From positions 5,802-40,696 of the forward strand of contig JAKCDU010000029.1 of NCBI GenBank assembly GCA_021838445.1: a stretch of DNA of 34,895 nt, written 5' to 3'. Shown here piece by piece: positions 1 through 7,603 of the stretch (position 1 is the first letter of the stretch; the number at the start of each line of letters is the position of its first letter). This DNA is from Actinomycetes bacterium (GTDB lineage: Bacteria; Actinomycetota; Acidimicrobiia; Acidimicrobiales; Palsa-688). A program made the position numbers and the translations under genes. Under the pieces are notes generated by a model, which searched no databases, was not told where the DNA came from, and saw only the letters and a program-made list of their open reading frames with translations.

Positions 1-27
1 CCGGGGCGGTGTCAGCGGCGGCCACGG

Positions 28-231
28 TCAGGCGGCCTTGTAACCGGCCTCTTCGATGGCCGCCCTCAGCGCCTCGTCGGCGAGCTCCTCACCGGTGACC
101 GTCACCAGCTTGGTATCGAGGTCGACCGCCACGCGGGTGACACCTGGGACCGATCCCAGCTCGCCGGCGACAGCCCGCTTGCAGTGGTCGCAGGTCATGC
201 CGGCGACGGTGTAGATGATCGTCTGGGACAC
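28..231 (-). CDS. Heavy-metal-associated (HMA) copper chaperone-like protein
   Basis: A 67-residue single HMA domain protein. The metal-binding loop GMTCDHC is seen near the N-terminus (Cys14 and Cys17), followed by the usual beta-alpha-beta-beta-alpha-beta pattern ending in EEAGYKA. Proteins of this family bind Cu(I) through the CxxC pair and pass it to a copper P-type ATPase in the cytoplasm. No such ATPase lies in the window, although it could lie to the left. I start it at GTG 231 because AGGAGG sits 6 nt upstream; the longer open frame to 273 would run through a palindromic operator-like site. It lies downstream of the SHOCT gene on the same strand but has its own promoter region. Copper is the most likely metal; zinc or mercury cannot be excluded from the domain alone. 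Confidence 0.88.
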   Translation of the reverse strand: MSQTIIYTVAGMTCDHCKRAVAGELGSVPGVTRVAVDLDTKLVTVTGEELADEALRAAIEEAGYKAA

Positions 232-264
232 AGTGGACCTCCTGTTGGTGCACCGCCAATCTAT

Positions 265-281
265 ATACCCCAATAGGGTAT
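265..281. promoter_or_regulatory. CsoR-type operator-like palindrome upstream of the HMA gene
   Basis: ATACCC-N5-GGGTAT is a perfect inverted repeat lying 34 nt upstream of the GTG start. It overlaps a TATATA stretch that could act as the -10 of the leftward promoter. CsoR/RcnR-family copper sensors bind G/C-tract sites flanked by TA of this kind. No csoR gene is in the window, so the regulator is inferred. Confidence 0.55.
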
Positions 282-324
282 CGGGCAGTCGTCCTTCGAG
301 TAGCCGGGTCGGGTGCTGCGCGTC

Positions 325-654
325 TCAGCGGGGACCGGCGCTGCCGACCGGCGGCCGGTCACCGCTCCCCGGGCGGTGCTCACGCAGCACCGCGGTCAGA
401 CGGCGGTAGTCCTCGGCGTCTATCTCACCGCGGGCCAGTCGTCGATCGAGGATGACCTGGGGGTCGTCGGAGGCCCCGAATCCGGCACCGGCGGGACCGG
501 CCCCCGAACTGTGGTCGGGGGTGCGGTCGCCCCGGTCGCGTCCGGCCACGAAGAACCATACGGCCCATACGACCAGCCCCCAGAAGGCCACCATGCTCCC
601 GAAGGCCAGGAACCAACCCCACCAGTGGACATTGCCGTCCATGTACCACATCAT
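325..654 (-). CDS. Small membrane protein with C-terminal SHOCT domain
   Basis: A 109-residue protein with one hydrophobic helix (about residues 8-36, rich in Trp: WWGWFLAFGSM and WGLVVWAVWFFVAG). A Gly/Ala/Pro linker follows, then a short C-terminal SHOCT motif (about residues 68-93, ILDRRLARGEIDAEDYRRL). SHOCT is a short oligomerisation motif common at the ends of bacterial membrane proteins; the biochemical role is unknown. Similar small SHOCT membrane proteins are often found beside copper-handling genes, which fits the HMA gene 94 nt downstream. The ATG at 654 is preceded by GAGGAAGG at suitable spacing. An operator-like site resembling that of the HMA gene lies about 67 nt upstream. I infer a role in the metal-stress response; nothing in the protein itself shows metal ligands. 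Confidence 0.75.
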   Translation of the reverse strand: MMWYMDGNVHWWGWFLAFGSMVAFWGLVVWAVWFFVAGRDRGDRTPDHSSGAGPAGAGFGASDDPQVILDRRLARGEIDAEDYRRLTAVLREHRPGSGDRPPVGSAGPR

Positions 655-720
655 CTCGTCACCTTCCTCTTGCGTCAGGCGGGGACGGGTACCCGGCCTG
701 CTCTACCAGAATGCGCCCCC

Positions 721-737
721 ATACCCGGCGGGGGTAG
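721..737. promoter_or_regulatory. Second CsoR-type operator-like site, upstream of the SHOCT gene
   Basis: ATACCC-N5-GGGTAG has the same half-sites and the same 5-nt spacer as the site at 265-281, with one mismatch in the last base. It lies 67 nt upstream of the SHOCT start. Two such sites in front of two neighbouring genes suggest control by one copper-type regulator encoded elsewhere. Confidence 0.45.
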
Positions 738-890
738 AGCCATTGGTCGGCAAGTCTGTGGGTGAGTCTTGGGGGTGGCCAATCTGGGGTCGCCGGTCTG
801 GGGTTGGCCGTGCCGGCGGCCGGGGGGAAGGCTCGGTCGACTGCCTTTCCCCGCCTTGAGCGGTGGGGTGGCCCCAACGGGCGGGCCGGC

Positions 891-1358
891 TCAGAGGTCC
901 CGGGGGGCCGACGTTCGGCGGTACCAGGCCTCCACGTGGGTGACCGCGGCGGCCAAAGCGCCCCGGTCGGCGTCGGACCATTGGCGCGGCGAGTCCTGCT
1001 GGTGAACCGAAATGGTAGCCACCATCTGCTCCGACGCCAGCACCGGGGCGAGCATCTGAGCCCGGACCTTCAGTTGCTCAACCAGTGACCGCGGCGGGTC
1101 GACGGCATCGACGCTCAGGTCGTTCTGGATCAGGAACTTCTTCTCTTCCAGCAGGTACCGGTAGGTGGGGGCGGTGACAATTCCCGGTGTGATGACGGTG
1201 CGCATCGACACGACCCCCTCCTGGCAGGCCTCCGCGGCGAGGGACGCATCATCGGTGGACGGCTCGACTAGGCGGACCGTCGTCCGGCTGGCTCCGGTGG
1301 CCAGCAGGAGCTCGTCACAGACCCGCTGCAACTCGGGGATGGGCCAGCTCCGCGTCAT
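891..1358 (-). CDS. GAF domain protein
   Basis: A 155-residue protein that is essentially one GAF domain: an N-terminal helix (PELQRVCDELLLATGASRTT), a central beta core (TVRLVE, with APVLASEQMVATISVHQ later) and a C-terminal helix ending near WSDADRGALAAAVTHVE. GAF domains bind small molecules or sense redox or ligand state; no output domain is attached here. ATG 1358 overlaps the amidohydrolase TGA in an ATGA, so this start is preferred to the further ATG at 1376. It is the last gene of the transport/amidohydrolase operon and is probably translationally coupled to it. Its ligand cannot be read from the sequence; one guess is that it senses the operon's substrate or product. Confidence 0.75.
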   Translation of the reverse strand: MTRSWPIPELQRVCDELLLATGASRTTVRLVEPSTDDASLAAEACQEGVVSMRTVITPGIVTAPTYRYLLEEKKFLIQNDLSVDAVDPPRSLVEQLKVRAQMLAPVLASEQMVATISVHQQDSPRQWSDADRGALAAAVTHVEAWYRRTSAPRDL

Positions 1359-2605
1359 GGCGACGCGTGGGCCCATCGGGCGGTGACGACCTGATCGGCG
1401 CTACCGGTGGCCCAGTCCCGGCGCAGCTGGCCGGCGTCGTAGGCGCGCCCGCCGGCGAAGGTGATGGAGGGCGTGCGCAGGACGTCGAGATCCGACAGCG
1501 GGTCGCCGTCGACGACGATCAGATCGGCTCGTGCTCCGACCGAGATCTCCCCGACGTCGCCGGGCCGCCCGAGGGCTGCGGCGCCCCCGAGGGTCGCGGC
1601 CCGCACCGCGTCACCGACGGACAGCCCGGCGGCGGTGAGGCAGTGCATCTCGTCGACCAGGACGTCGTGGGGAGGCAACGCCCCGGCGGCGTCGCTTCCG
1701 GCGGCGATCGTCACTCCGGCGCCCACCGCCCTCATCACGCTCGCCCCGTGCTCGGCCTGCCATCGCCTGACGGCCACAGCTTCGCCGTCGAGACCTCGTG
1801 GTCCGATGCCGCTGTCGTCACTGAACGCCCAGAGGGTCGGGACGTACACCGTGCCCTTGGTCGCCATCTCCTCCGCGGTGGCGGTGTCGATCAGCGGGGC
1901 GTGATCGAGCACGTCGACGCCGGCCGCGACCGCTCGCCGCGCCTCTTCCCATCCTTCGCAGTGCACCCCGGTCCGCACCCCGGCCGTCCGGGCCGCGGTG
2001 ACCGCAGCAGCCAGCTCGTCGTCGCTGATGTAGCGCGTGACCGCCGACCAGTCAGCGGGGTCTTCAGCATGGGCGAGGATCAGCTTCACGAAGTCGGCGC
2101 CGGCGGCCACCTCGGCGCCTATTGCGGCGGCCATCGCCGCGGGACCGTCGGCCACGACGTTGCGCCAGTGCTTGGGGGCTAGCGACGTGGTGGGGTTGCG
2201 CCCGGCCACCGTCGCCGCCGGCCCGGGGACCATGCCCGACGCGATGGCTTGCCGCAGGACGTGTATACCGCCGTGTCGGCAGCCGCAGTCACGCACCGAG
2301 GTGACGCCTCCGGCCAGGCGGGTCACCGCCGACGCCGCCCCTTCGAGCATGCCGGCCGCCACCAGCGTGTCGTCGACCGTGCTGGCCGAACGGCTGATCA
2401 GGTGGAAGTGACTGTCGATCATACCCGGCAGCAGGTAGCGGCCCTCGAGGTCGATGATTCGGTCGTCGGGCGCCGGGCGGGGCGGGTCCCCCTCGGCTAC
2501 CTCCGCGAGCCGGTCGCCGCTCATGACGACGAAGGCGCGGGGGCGCCACCGGTGACCGTCGGCGGCCAGTACAGGACCGCCGACGATGATCGTGCGCCCG
2601 GTCAA
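1355..2605 (-). CDS. Metal-dependent amidohydrolase (imidazolonepropionase-like)
   Basis: A 416-residue cytoplasmic enzyme of the amidohydrolase superfamily. Metal-site motifs are present in order: GMIDSHFHL (HxH after the first strand), ADFVKLIL (the Lys likely carboxylated and bridging two metals), GVHCEG and LDHAPLID (His ligands), and AGSDAAG (catalytic Asp). The C-terminal strand ISVGARADLIVVDGDPL is the small beta-sandwich typical of imidazolonepropionase-like and prolidase-like members. The start is probably TTG 2605, overlapping the permease TGA as TTGA, with GAGGAAAG just upstream. Being coupled to a sugar-type ABC importer, it probably hydrolyses a C-N bond (amide, lactam or cyclic ureide) in the imported compound. 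The exact substrate is unknown. Confidence 0.85.
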   Translation of the reverse strand: MTGRTIIVGGPVLAADGHRWRPRAFVVMSGDRLAEVAEGDPPRPAPDDRIIDLEGRYLLPGMIDSHFHLISRSASTVDDTLVAAGMLEGAASAVTRLAGGVTSVRDCGCRHGGIHVLRQAIASGMVPGPAATVAGRNPTTSLAPKHWRNVVADGPAAMAAAIGAEVAAGADFVKLILAHAEDPADWSAVTRYISDDELAAAVTAARTAGVRTGVHCEGWEEARRAVAAGVDVLDHAPLIDTATAEEMATKGTVYVPTLWAFSDDSGIGPRGLDGEAVAVRRWQAEHGASVMRAVGAGVTIAAGSDAAGALPPHDVLVDEMHCLTAAGLSVGDAVRAATLGGAAALGRPGDVGEISVGARADLIVVDGDPLSDLDVLRTPSITFAGGRAYDAGQLRRDWATGSADQVVTARWAHASP

Positions 2606-3660
2606 TGACTTTCCTCGTCGAGAGCTTCCCGGCGGCGGACCAGACGGGACAGACCGACCGCCACGACCAGGGCCCCCCCGTAGAACAGGTCCTGGACGTA
2701 GCTCTGGGCTCCCAGCATCTGCAGTCCTGATATGCCCGTGACGAGGAAGTAGACCGCTACGAACGAGCCCCAGGCGTTGAAGCGGCCCGGGCGGATCGTG
2801 GTCGCACCGAGGAACGCCCCGGCGAAAGCCGGCAGGAGCAGCTGCGTCCCCGAGGTGGGGTCGGCCGCCCCCGATGTGCCGGCGTAGAGCACCCCGGCGA
2901 GCGCCGCGATGAGGCCCGAGCCGGTGAGCGCGGCGACCCGCACCCGTGACACCCGGACACCCGACAGACGGGCGACCATCCTTCCTTGGCCCACGACGAG
3001 GAAGAGACGTCCGCTGCGGGTGCGCTCCAGGAACAGCCAGACGGCCACGCAGAGCCCCAACCCGTAGTAGAACTCCAACGGGATCTGGAACAGGTGGTCG
3101 CCGACGACGGCTTTCGTCAGGGACCCGGACACCCCGCTCAGGGTGTTCGAACCGCTGATCCAGAGGGTGACGCCGTTGGCCACCGTCCCCGATCCGAGGG
3201 TGACGATGAATGGGTCGATCCCGAGCCAGGTGGTCACCAAACCGTTGAACAGACCGATCAACGCGCCGAGTGTCGTGGCGGCCAGAAGGGCCAGCAGGAT
3301 CGGGACGTGGTGGTTCACGTTGAGGATGGCCGTGACCATGGCCGACAGCGTCAGGTTCGACGCCACCGACATGTCGAAGTCGCCGGTGGTCATCGGTAGC
3401 AGCACGCCCAGCGTGAGCACGGCGATGACGGCCTGAGAGCCGAGGATGTCGGCGGCGTTGGCCATGGTCGGGAAACTGTTGGGCCGGAGGAGGCTGAACA
3501 CCGCAATGATGACCAACCAGGCGACGACGAGCCCCGATTGCTGAAGCCGAAGGGCGATGGGGTACCGCCTCGTGGAGGTCACCCCCGACGGCCCTGGGGC
3601 CCCTTCGACGGCGCCCGCTGGGGGCGTCCCCGACGGCGAAGCGTCGGTGCCGAGCATCAT
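2602..3660 (-). CDS. ABC transporter permease, ribose/simple-sugar type
   Basis: A 352-residue integral membrane protein of the RbsC/BPD_transp_2 family. About eight to ten hydrophobic segments are visible, beginning with VVAWLVIIAVFSLLRP. The family-typical TTGDFDMSVAS region after the second segment and the later VRVAALTGSGLIAALAGVLY and AFLGATTI segments are present. It would form the membrane channel as a dimer working with the ATPase encoded immediately upstream. ATG 3660 overlaps the ATPase stop in an ATGA and is preceded by GAGGGAAG, so I prefer it to the longer frame to 3693. The long polar N-terminus (about 35 residues rich in Pro and Gly) is unusual but plausible. The substrate is not assignable from the permease. 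Confidence 0.88.
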   Translation of the reverse strand: MMLGTDASPSGTPPAGAVEGAPGPSGVTSTRRYPIALRLQQSGLVVAWLVIIAVFSLLRPNSFPTMANAADILGSQAVIAVLTLGVLLPMTTGDFDMSVASNLTLSAMVTAILNVNHHVPILLALLAATTLGALIGLFNGLVTTWLGIDPFIVTLGSGTVANGVTLWISGSNTLSGVSGSLTKAVVGDHLFQIPLEFYYGLGLCVAVWLFLERTRSGRLFLVVGQGRMVARLSGVRVSRVRVAALTGSGLIAALAGVLYAGTSGAADPTSGTQLLLPAFAGAFLGATTIRPGRFNAWGSFVAVYFLVTGISGLQMLGAQSYVQDLFYGGALVVAVGLSRLVRRREALDEESH

Positions 3661-5192
3661 GCGACTTCCCTCATATCCCGCTCGACCAGGCACGCCTCGG
3701 TGATGGCCTCCTTGGACAGCTGGGGACCCGACAGCTGCTCGGCGAGCCGCCCCTGGCGGAACACCAGGACCCGGTCACACAGTCCGGCCAGCTGCTCGAA
3801 GTCCGAGCTGGCGCAGAGCACGGCCTGACCGGTGGACGCCGCCTGGTGCAGGTAGGCGTGGATCTGTCGTCGGGCCCCGACGTCCACACCCTGCGTAGGT
3901 TCGTGCAACAGCAGGACCTGGGGTTCGACGGCCAGCCACTTGGCCATCACCGCCTTCTGCTGGTTACCTCCAGAAAGCGTCCCGAAGGACTGCTCGGCCC
4001 GCCGCGGCCGGATGTCGAAGCGGTCTATGAGAGACACGGCGTCGCGGCGGATCGCAGCCCGGCGCAGCAGCGGGCCCGCCCGGAACCGGGCCAGCCGGGG
4101 GAAGGTCAGGTTCTCCTCCACGCTCATCCGCAGTAGACCGGCCAGGCGACGGCGATCGGCCGGTATGAGCACCATGCCCGCCCGCAGGGCGGCCGCCGGA
4201 CTCAGGCGGGGGAGATCGAAGGCATGCTCGCCCACGTGCAGCCGACCGCTCCCCGCGGGTCTAACCCCGTAGAGGAGGTAGGGGATCGCCTCGGCGCCGG
4301 ATCCTTCCAGCCCGGCGATGCCGAGGATCTCGCCTTTTCGCAGCTCGAAGGTGACGGGGCGGATGGTGGCCGCCGTCAGTCCGTCGACGACAAGAGCGCG
4401 GTCGGTGGCGGGGGAGGGCCGGGACGAAGCTCGATCCGGCCCACTCGCTATCCGTCGTCCGACGATCATCTCGATCATGTCGTCCTGGCTGGCGCCCTCC
4501 GTCGGGCGGGACCCGACCAGCCGGCCGTCCCTCAGGACCGACACCCGGTCGGTCACCTCCTGGATTTCGCCCAGGTCGTGGGACACGAGCACCACTGCGC
4601 CGCCATCGGACGCGATCCGCCGGACCAGATTGAACAGGTCGGTCACGTCGCTGTGGGGCAGGAAGACGGTCGGCTCGTCCAGTACCAGGATCCCGCCGCA
4701 GTGGGGCAGGTCGTGCACGGCGCGGACCACGGCCAGCAGGGCCTTTTGCAGCCCCGAAAGCCGGCCGAGCTTCATCTTGGGGTCGAGATCGACGTGATAG
4801 CGGTCGAGGGCGCTACGGGTCGCTGTCCCCATGGCCCGTTCCGAGACCAGCCAGGGGGCCCGCCCGAGGGCCAGTTGGCCGAGGTGGAAGTTCTCGGCGA
4901 CGGTGAGGGACGGCACGAAGCCCAGGTCCTGGTGGACGAAACGCAGTCCGAGCTCGGAGACCCGGGCCGCTGACAGCGGGAACGGCTCGGGGTGACCGTC
5001 CACCTCCAACTCGCCTGAATCGGGGGCGTGGAACCCGCAGAGGATTTTGATGAGGGTGGACTTGCCCGACCCGTTCTCCCCGAGCAGGCCGTGAACCTCG
5101 CCTCGCTTCAGGCTCAGATCGACTCCGTCGAGGACCGTGACCGGTCCGAACCGTTTGGTCACCCCCCTCGCCGACAGGGCCTCGGAGGTCAT
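3657..5192 (-). CDS. Sugar-type ABC transporter ATPase with two nucleotide-binding domains
   Basis: A 511-residue tandem ATPase of the RbsA/MglA/XylG class. Domain 1 (about residues 1-245) has Walker A GENGSGKST, a Walker B ILVLDEPT and a switch His in VLVSHD. Its signature is degenerate, LSGLQKALLAV. Domain 2 (about 255-505) has a modified Walker A, GLEGSGAEA, a good signature LSGGNQQKAV, and LLLHEPTQGVDVGAR. This asymmetry, in which one site is impaired, is common in the class. It energises import together with the permease and the binding protein. ATG 5192 overlaps the binding-protein stop as ATGA, so the three transporter genes are translationally coupled. The gene is full length for the family. 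Confidence 0.92.
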   Translation of the reverse strand: MTSEALSARGVTKRFGPVTVLDGVDLSLKRGEVHGLLGENGSGKSTLIKILCGFHAPDSGELEVDGHPEPFPLSAARVSELGLRFVHQDLGFVPSLTVAENFHLGQLALGRAPWLVSERAMGTATRSALDRYHVDLDPKMKLGRLSGLQKALLAVVRAVHDLPHCGGILVLDEPTVFLPHSDVTDLFNLVRRIASDGGAVVLVSHDLGEIQEVTDRVSVLRDGRLVGSRPTEGASQDDMIEMIVGRRIASGPDRASSRPSPATDRALVVDGLTAATIRPVTFELRKGEILGIAGLEGSGAEAIPYLLYGVRPAGSGRLHVGEHAFDLPRLSPAAALRAGMVLIPADRRRLAGLLRMSVEENLTFPRLARFRAGPLLRRAAIRRDAVSLIDRFDIRPRRAEQSFGTLSGGNQQKAVMAKWLAVEPQVLLLHEPTQGVDVGARRQIHAYLHQAASTGQAVLCASSDFEQLAGLCDRVLVFRQGRLAEQLSGPQLSKEAITEACLVERDMREVA

Positions 5193-6379
5193 GACGACGA
5201 TCCCCAGATCGACGCGTAGCCGGTGCTGTAGGCGGAGCCCAGGCCCTGGTTGTAGGCCGGCGGGTTACCCGTATCGGCGATGTTGCTCTTGGTAAAGACC
5301 CTCAGCGCGGTGTGCTCATCGGGTGACGGCGCCTGACCGAGCATGGCCCGGAACATCTGGTCCATGTTGGCCGACGCCAGCCAATCGAGGTTCTCTCCGA
5401 TGTCCATGGTGATCACGTTCCCGTCGGCGAGATCCTTGAGCGCGAACGGGGTGCCGTTGAAGGTGGCTATGTGGACCGAGCCGGTGCGGCCGGCGGCGGT
5501 GATGGCCGGGATGACGAACTGCGACATCGGGTCGTAGATCGGAATCACGTAGTTGATGGACGGGTCGGCGGCCAGGGCGGCCTGCACATCGGGCTGGATG
5601 CGGGTCGCCCAGTCGGTGGCCGGCACGTTCAGGTAGGTGACCTTGCAACCCGGGCAGTACGAAGCGAACTCGCTCTTGATGGCGTCAACCATGGCGACGG
5701 TGGACAGCTGCTCCTGATTCTCGACCACGACCACATCAGCATGACCGGCGGTCGCTTCGATGGCCCAGGCCGCTTCCAGCGTGCCGGCCTCGGTGAAGTT
5801 GTCACCGCGCACCGCGGACAGCGTGGACGGAAGCTGCGAGTTCTGACTCACATCGGCGAACTGAGAGGACTCGACAGCTATCCCGGCGGCCCGGGCGGAG
5901 GCGATCTGGGGGGCGACGAGCCGCGGGTCGAGCGCGTTCAGCATGATTCCCGAGGCGTGGGAGGCGACCGCCTGATCGATCCCCTGGATCCACTGGTTGG
6001 TCTGCCCCTGGGTGGAGTACTCGACGAAGTTGATGCCGTAGCTGGACGCCATGGTCTTCTCGGCCTGCTCGGTGACCGCCAGGAAGGGGATGGCCGTGGT
6101 CTGCGGTATCGAGTAGATGGTCTTGCCCCTGAGGGAGGCCACGTCTATGGCCGGCCCCGGCGACTGGAACGTCGGCACCCCCTCGTAGGCCGCCAGTTGG
6201 CTGGCGACGGCGGCGGGGACTCCGCCCGAGGGCATAGTCGTGGTCGCCCCAGAAGCCGCCGGCGCGGTCGTGGCCGTAGCGGACGCCCCGACGGTCTTGG
6301 GGCTACTGCTGCAGGCAGCGGTGGCGAGGACCAGTCCGGCGACACCGGAGCTCATTACCAACTTCGGCATTTTTCTCAT
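5189..6379 (-). CDS. Sugar-type ABC substrate-binding lipoprotein
   Basis: A 396-residue exported binding protein of the periplasmic-binding-protein class 1 (RbsB/Peripla_BP_4) fold. The N-terminus has a short basic stretch, a hydrophobic core (SSGVAGLVLATAA) and Cys23, consistent with a lipoprotein signal. A Ser/Thr/Ala linker follows. Two Rossmann-like lobes can be recognised, one around GKTIYSIPQ and GIMLNALDP, the other around INYVIPIYDPMSQFVIPAI and VHIATFNGTP. ATG 6379 is chosen because the hydrophobic signal follows at once and GGAGG lies about 10 nt upstream; the open frame extends further only through the operator region. First gene of the operon, divergent from the LacI regulator. 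The ligand is unknown; the amidohydrolase downstream suggests an amide-containing or nitrogenous compound rather than a plain sugar. Confidence 0.88.
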   Translation of the reverse strand: MRKMPKLVMSSGVAGLVLATAACSSSPKTVGASATATTAPAASGATTTMPSGGVPAAVASQLAAYEGVPTFQSPGPAIDVASLRGKTIYSIPQTTAIPFLAVTEQAEKTMASSYGINFVEYSTQGQTNQWIQGIDQAVASHASGIMLNALDPRLVAPQIASARAAGIAVESSQFADVSQNSQLPSTLSAVRGDNFTEAGTLEAAWAIEATAGHADVVVVENQEQLSTVAMVDAIKSEFASYCPGCKVTYLNVPATDWATRIQPDVQAALAADPSINYVIPIYDPMSQFVIPAITAAGRTGSVHIATFNGTPFALKDLADGNVITMDIGENLDWLASANMDQMFRAMLGQAPSPDEHTALRVFTKSNIADTGNPPAYNQGLGSAYSTGYASIWGSSS

Positions 6380-6422
6380 CGCAGGGCCCCTCCAATGGAC
6401 CTCGTTCCGATCGACACCGCTT

Positions 6423-6451
6423 TGGGATCGATCCCAGTGGGAACGATCCCA
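6423..6451. promoter_or_regulatory. Tandem LacI-type operators in the divergent intergenic region
   Basis: TGGGATCGATCCCA (6423-6436) is a perfect 14-bp palindrome with the central CG typical of LacI-family sites. It is followed one base later by TGGGAACGATCCCA (6438-6451), which differs at one position. Their centres are 15 bp apart. They sit 44 nt upstream of the binding-protein start and 49 nt upstream of the regulator start, so one repressor could control both directions. Confidence 0.72.
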
Positions 6452-6499
6452 ATATCTGCCAGTAATGTTGCGGCATGTCGGCTGGAGTGTTACGCGAAC

Positions 6500-7537
6500 A
6501 TGAATCCTGAACGCGGCGCCCGGGTCACCATCGCCGACGTGGCGGCCGCCGCCAATGTCTCGCGCTCCACGGCCAGCCGGGCCGTCAGCGGCCATCCGGC
6601 CGTATCGTCAGCGGCCCGTCGAGCCGTCCTGGAGGCGGCGTCGGCACTGGGCTACCGGGTGAACCCGGCGGCCCGGGCCCTGCGCGGCGGATCGTCGCGC
6701 CTGATCGGGTTGGTCGTCACGAACCTGGTGAACGCCTCCATTCAGACGGTCGTGGAGACCCTCCACGACCGAAGCCACCGGGCCGGGTACCAGGTCCTCA
6801 TGGCGGTGACCGGTGGCGACCAACAGAGGGAGGCCGAGGTCCTCGAAGCCCTCGTCGACCACCGGGTCGCGGGACTGTTCATCATGCCCAGCGGGTCGTC
6901 ACCGGATCGACTGAACGCCCTCGTAGCGAGTGGCCTGCCGGTGGTCTCGCTCATCCGGGACCTCCGGGGTCTGGAGGTCCCGGTGGTGCTCGACGACGAC
7001 CGGGCCGGAGCGGCCGCCGCCACCAATCACCTGCTCGGTCTCGGCCACCGCGACATCGCCTTCGTGGGTGGGCCGCCGAGCGTCCACTCCGGCCGTGAGC
7101 GCTTCCACGGCTACCGCGACGCGCTGCGTGCCGCCGGTATGAACCTCCAGCAGACGCTGGTCCACCGGGGCCCTTTCGAGCCGGCCTGGGGAGCCGAGGT
7201 CGCTCGGCGGATCACGACCGGTCCCCCGGCCTGCAGTTCCGCGGTGGTGGCCAACCACGAGGCCCTCCACGGCATGGTGAGGACGCTGGCCCAGTCCGGT
7301 GTCGACCTTCCGGCCCGGCTCAGCCTCATCGGATTCGAGGACGCTCCACTGTTCAGCTACTGGCATCCGGCGATAAGCGTGGTCGACACCCACCCCGCGG
7401 AGCTTGCGGTTGCTGCTTTCGACATGCTCATGGAGCAGGTGAACGGCGGCCGGCGAAGCCGTGACCGGCCCAGGCTGGTCGTCGAATCGGCGCTTCTGAT
7501 CCGGGAGAGCACCGGTCGGCCGCCCTCGGCGCAGTGA
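6500..7537 (+). CDS. LacI-family transcriptional regulator
   Basis: A 345-residue repressor. The N-terminal helix-turn-helix and hinge are canonical (about residues 9-64: VTIADVAAAANVSRSTASRA, then GYRVNPAARALRGG), with the hinge helix containing the NPAARALR motif. A two-lobed ligand-binding core follows (RLIGLVVTNLVN, then AGLFIMPSG, DIAFVGGPPSVHSGRERFHGYR, LSLIGFEDAPLFSYWHPAIS). I start it at ATG 6500, a few residues before the HTH. It is divergent from the ABC/amidohydrolase operon, and two palindromes with a central CG lie between them. The likely role is substrate-responsive repression of that operon and of itself. The effector is unknown, and would presumably be related to the ligand of the binding protein. 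Confidence 0.92.
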   Translation: MNPERGARVTIADVAAAANVSRSTASRAVSGHPAVSSAARRAVLEAASALGYRVNPAARALRGGSSRLIGLVVTNLVNASIQTVVETLHDRSHRAGYQVLMAVTGGDQQREAEVLEALVDHRVAGLFIMPSGSSPDRLNALVASGLPVVSLIRDLRGLEVPVVLDDDRAGAAAATNHLLGLGHRDIAFVGGPPSVHSGRERFHGYRDALRAAGMNLQQTLVHRGPFEPAWGAEVARRITTGPPACSSAVVANHEALHGMVRTLAQSGVDLPARLSLIGFEDAPLFSYWHPAISVVDTHPAELAVAAFDMLMEQVNGGRRSRDRPRLVVESALLIRESTGRPPSAQ

Positions 7538-7570
7538 GCCGCCGTCGGGGTCGGTGAAGGCGGCGGTAGT

Positions 7571-7603
7571 TCAGAGGCGGTGGGCGGCGGGTCAGAGGCG
7601 GTG
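7571..7603. repeat. 12-bp direct repeat spanning the helicase stop codon
   Basis: TCAGAGGCGGTG occurs at 7571-7582 and again at 7592-7603, 21 bp apart. The second copy encodes the last codons and the stop of the helicase on the minus strand, so the first is a duplicated stop-codon context. It lies in the 54-bp gap between convergent genes. Confidence 0.7.

Noticed and set aside
740-890. G-rich direct repeats between the SHOCT and GAF genes
   Set aside because: Similar TCTGGGGT words occur but spacing and sequence are irregular; probably base composition.
5471-6499. N-terminal extension of the LacI regulator frame
   Set aside because: The open frame runs antisense through the binding-protein gene; the regulator's HTH starts just after ATG 6500.
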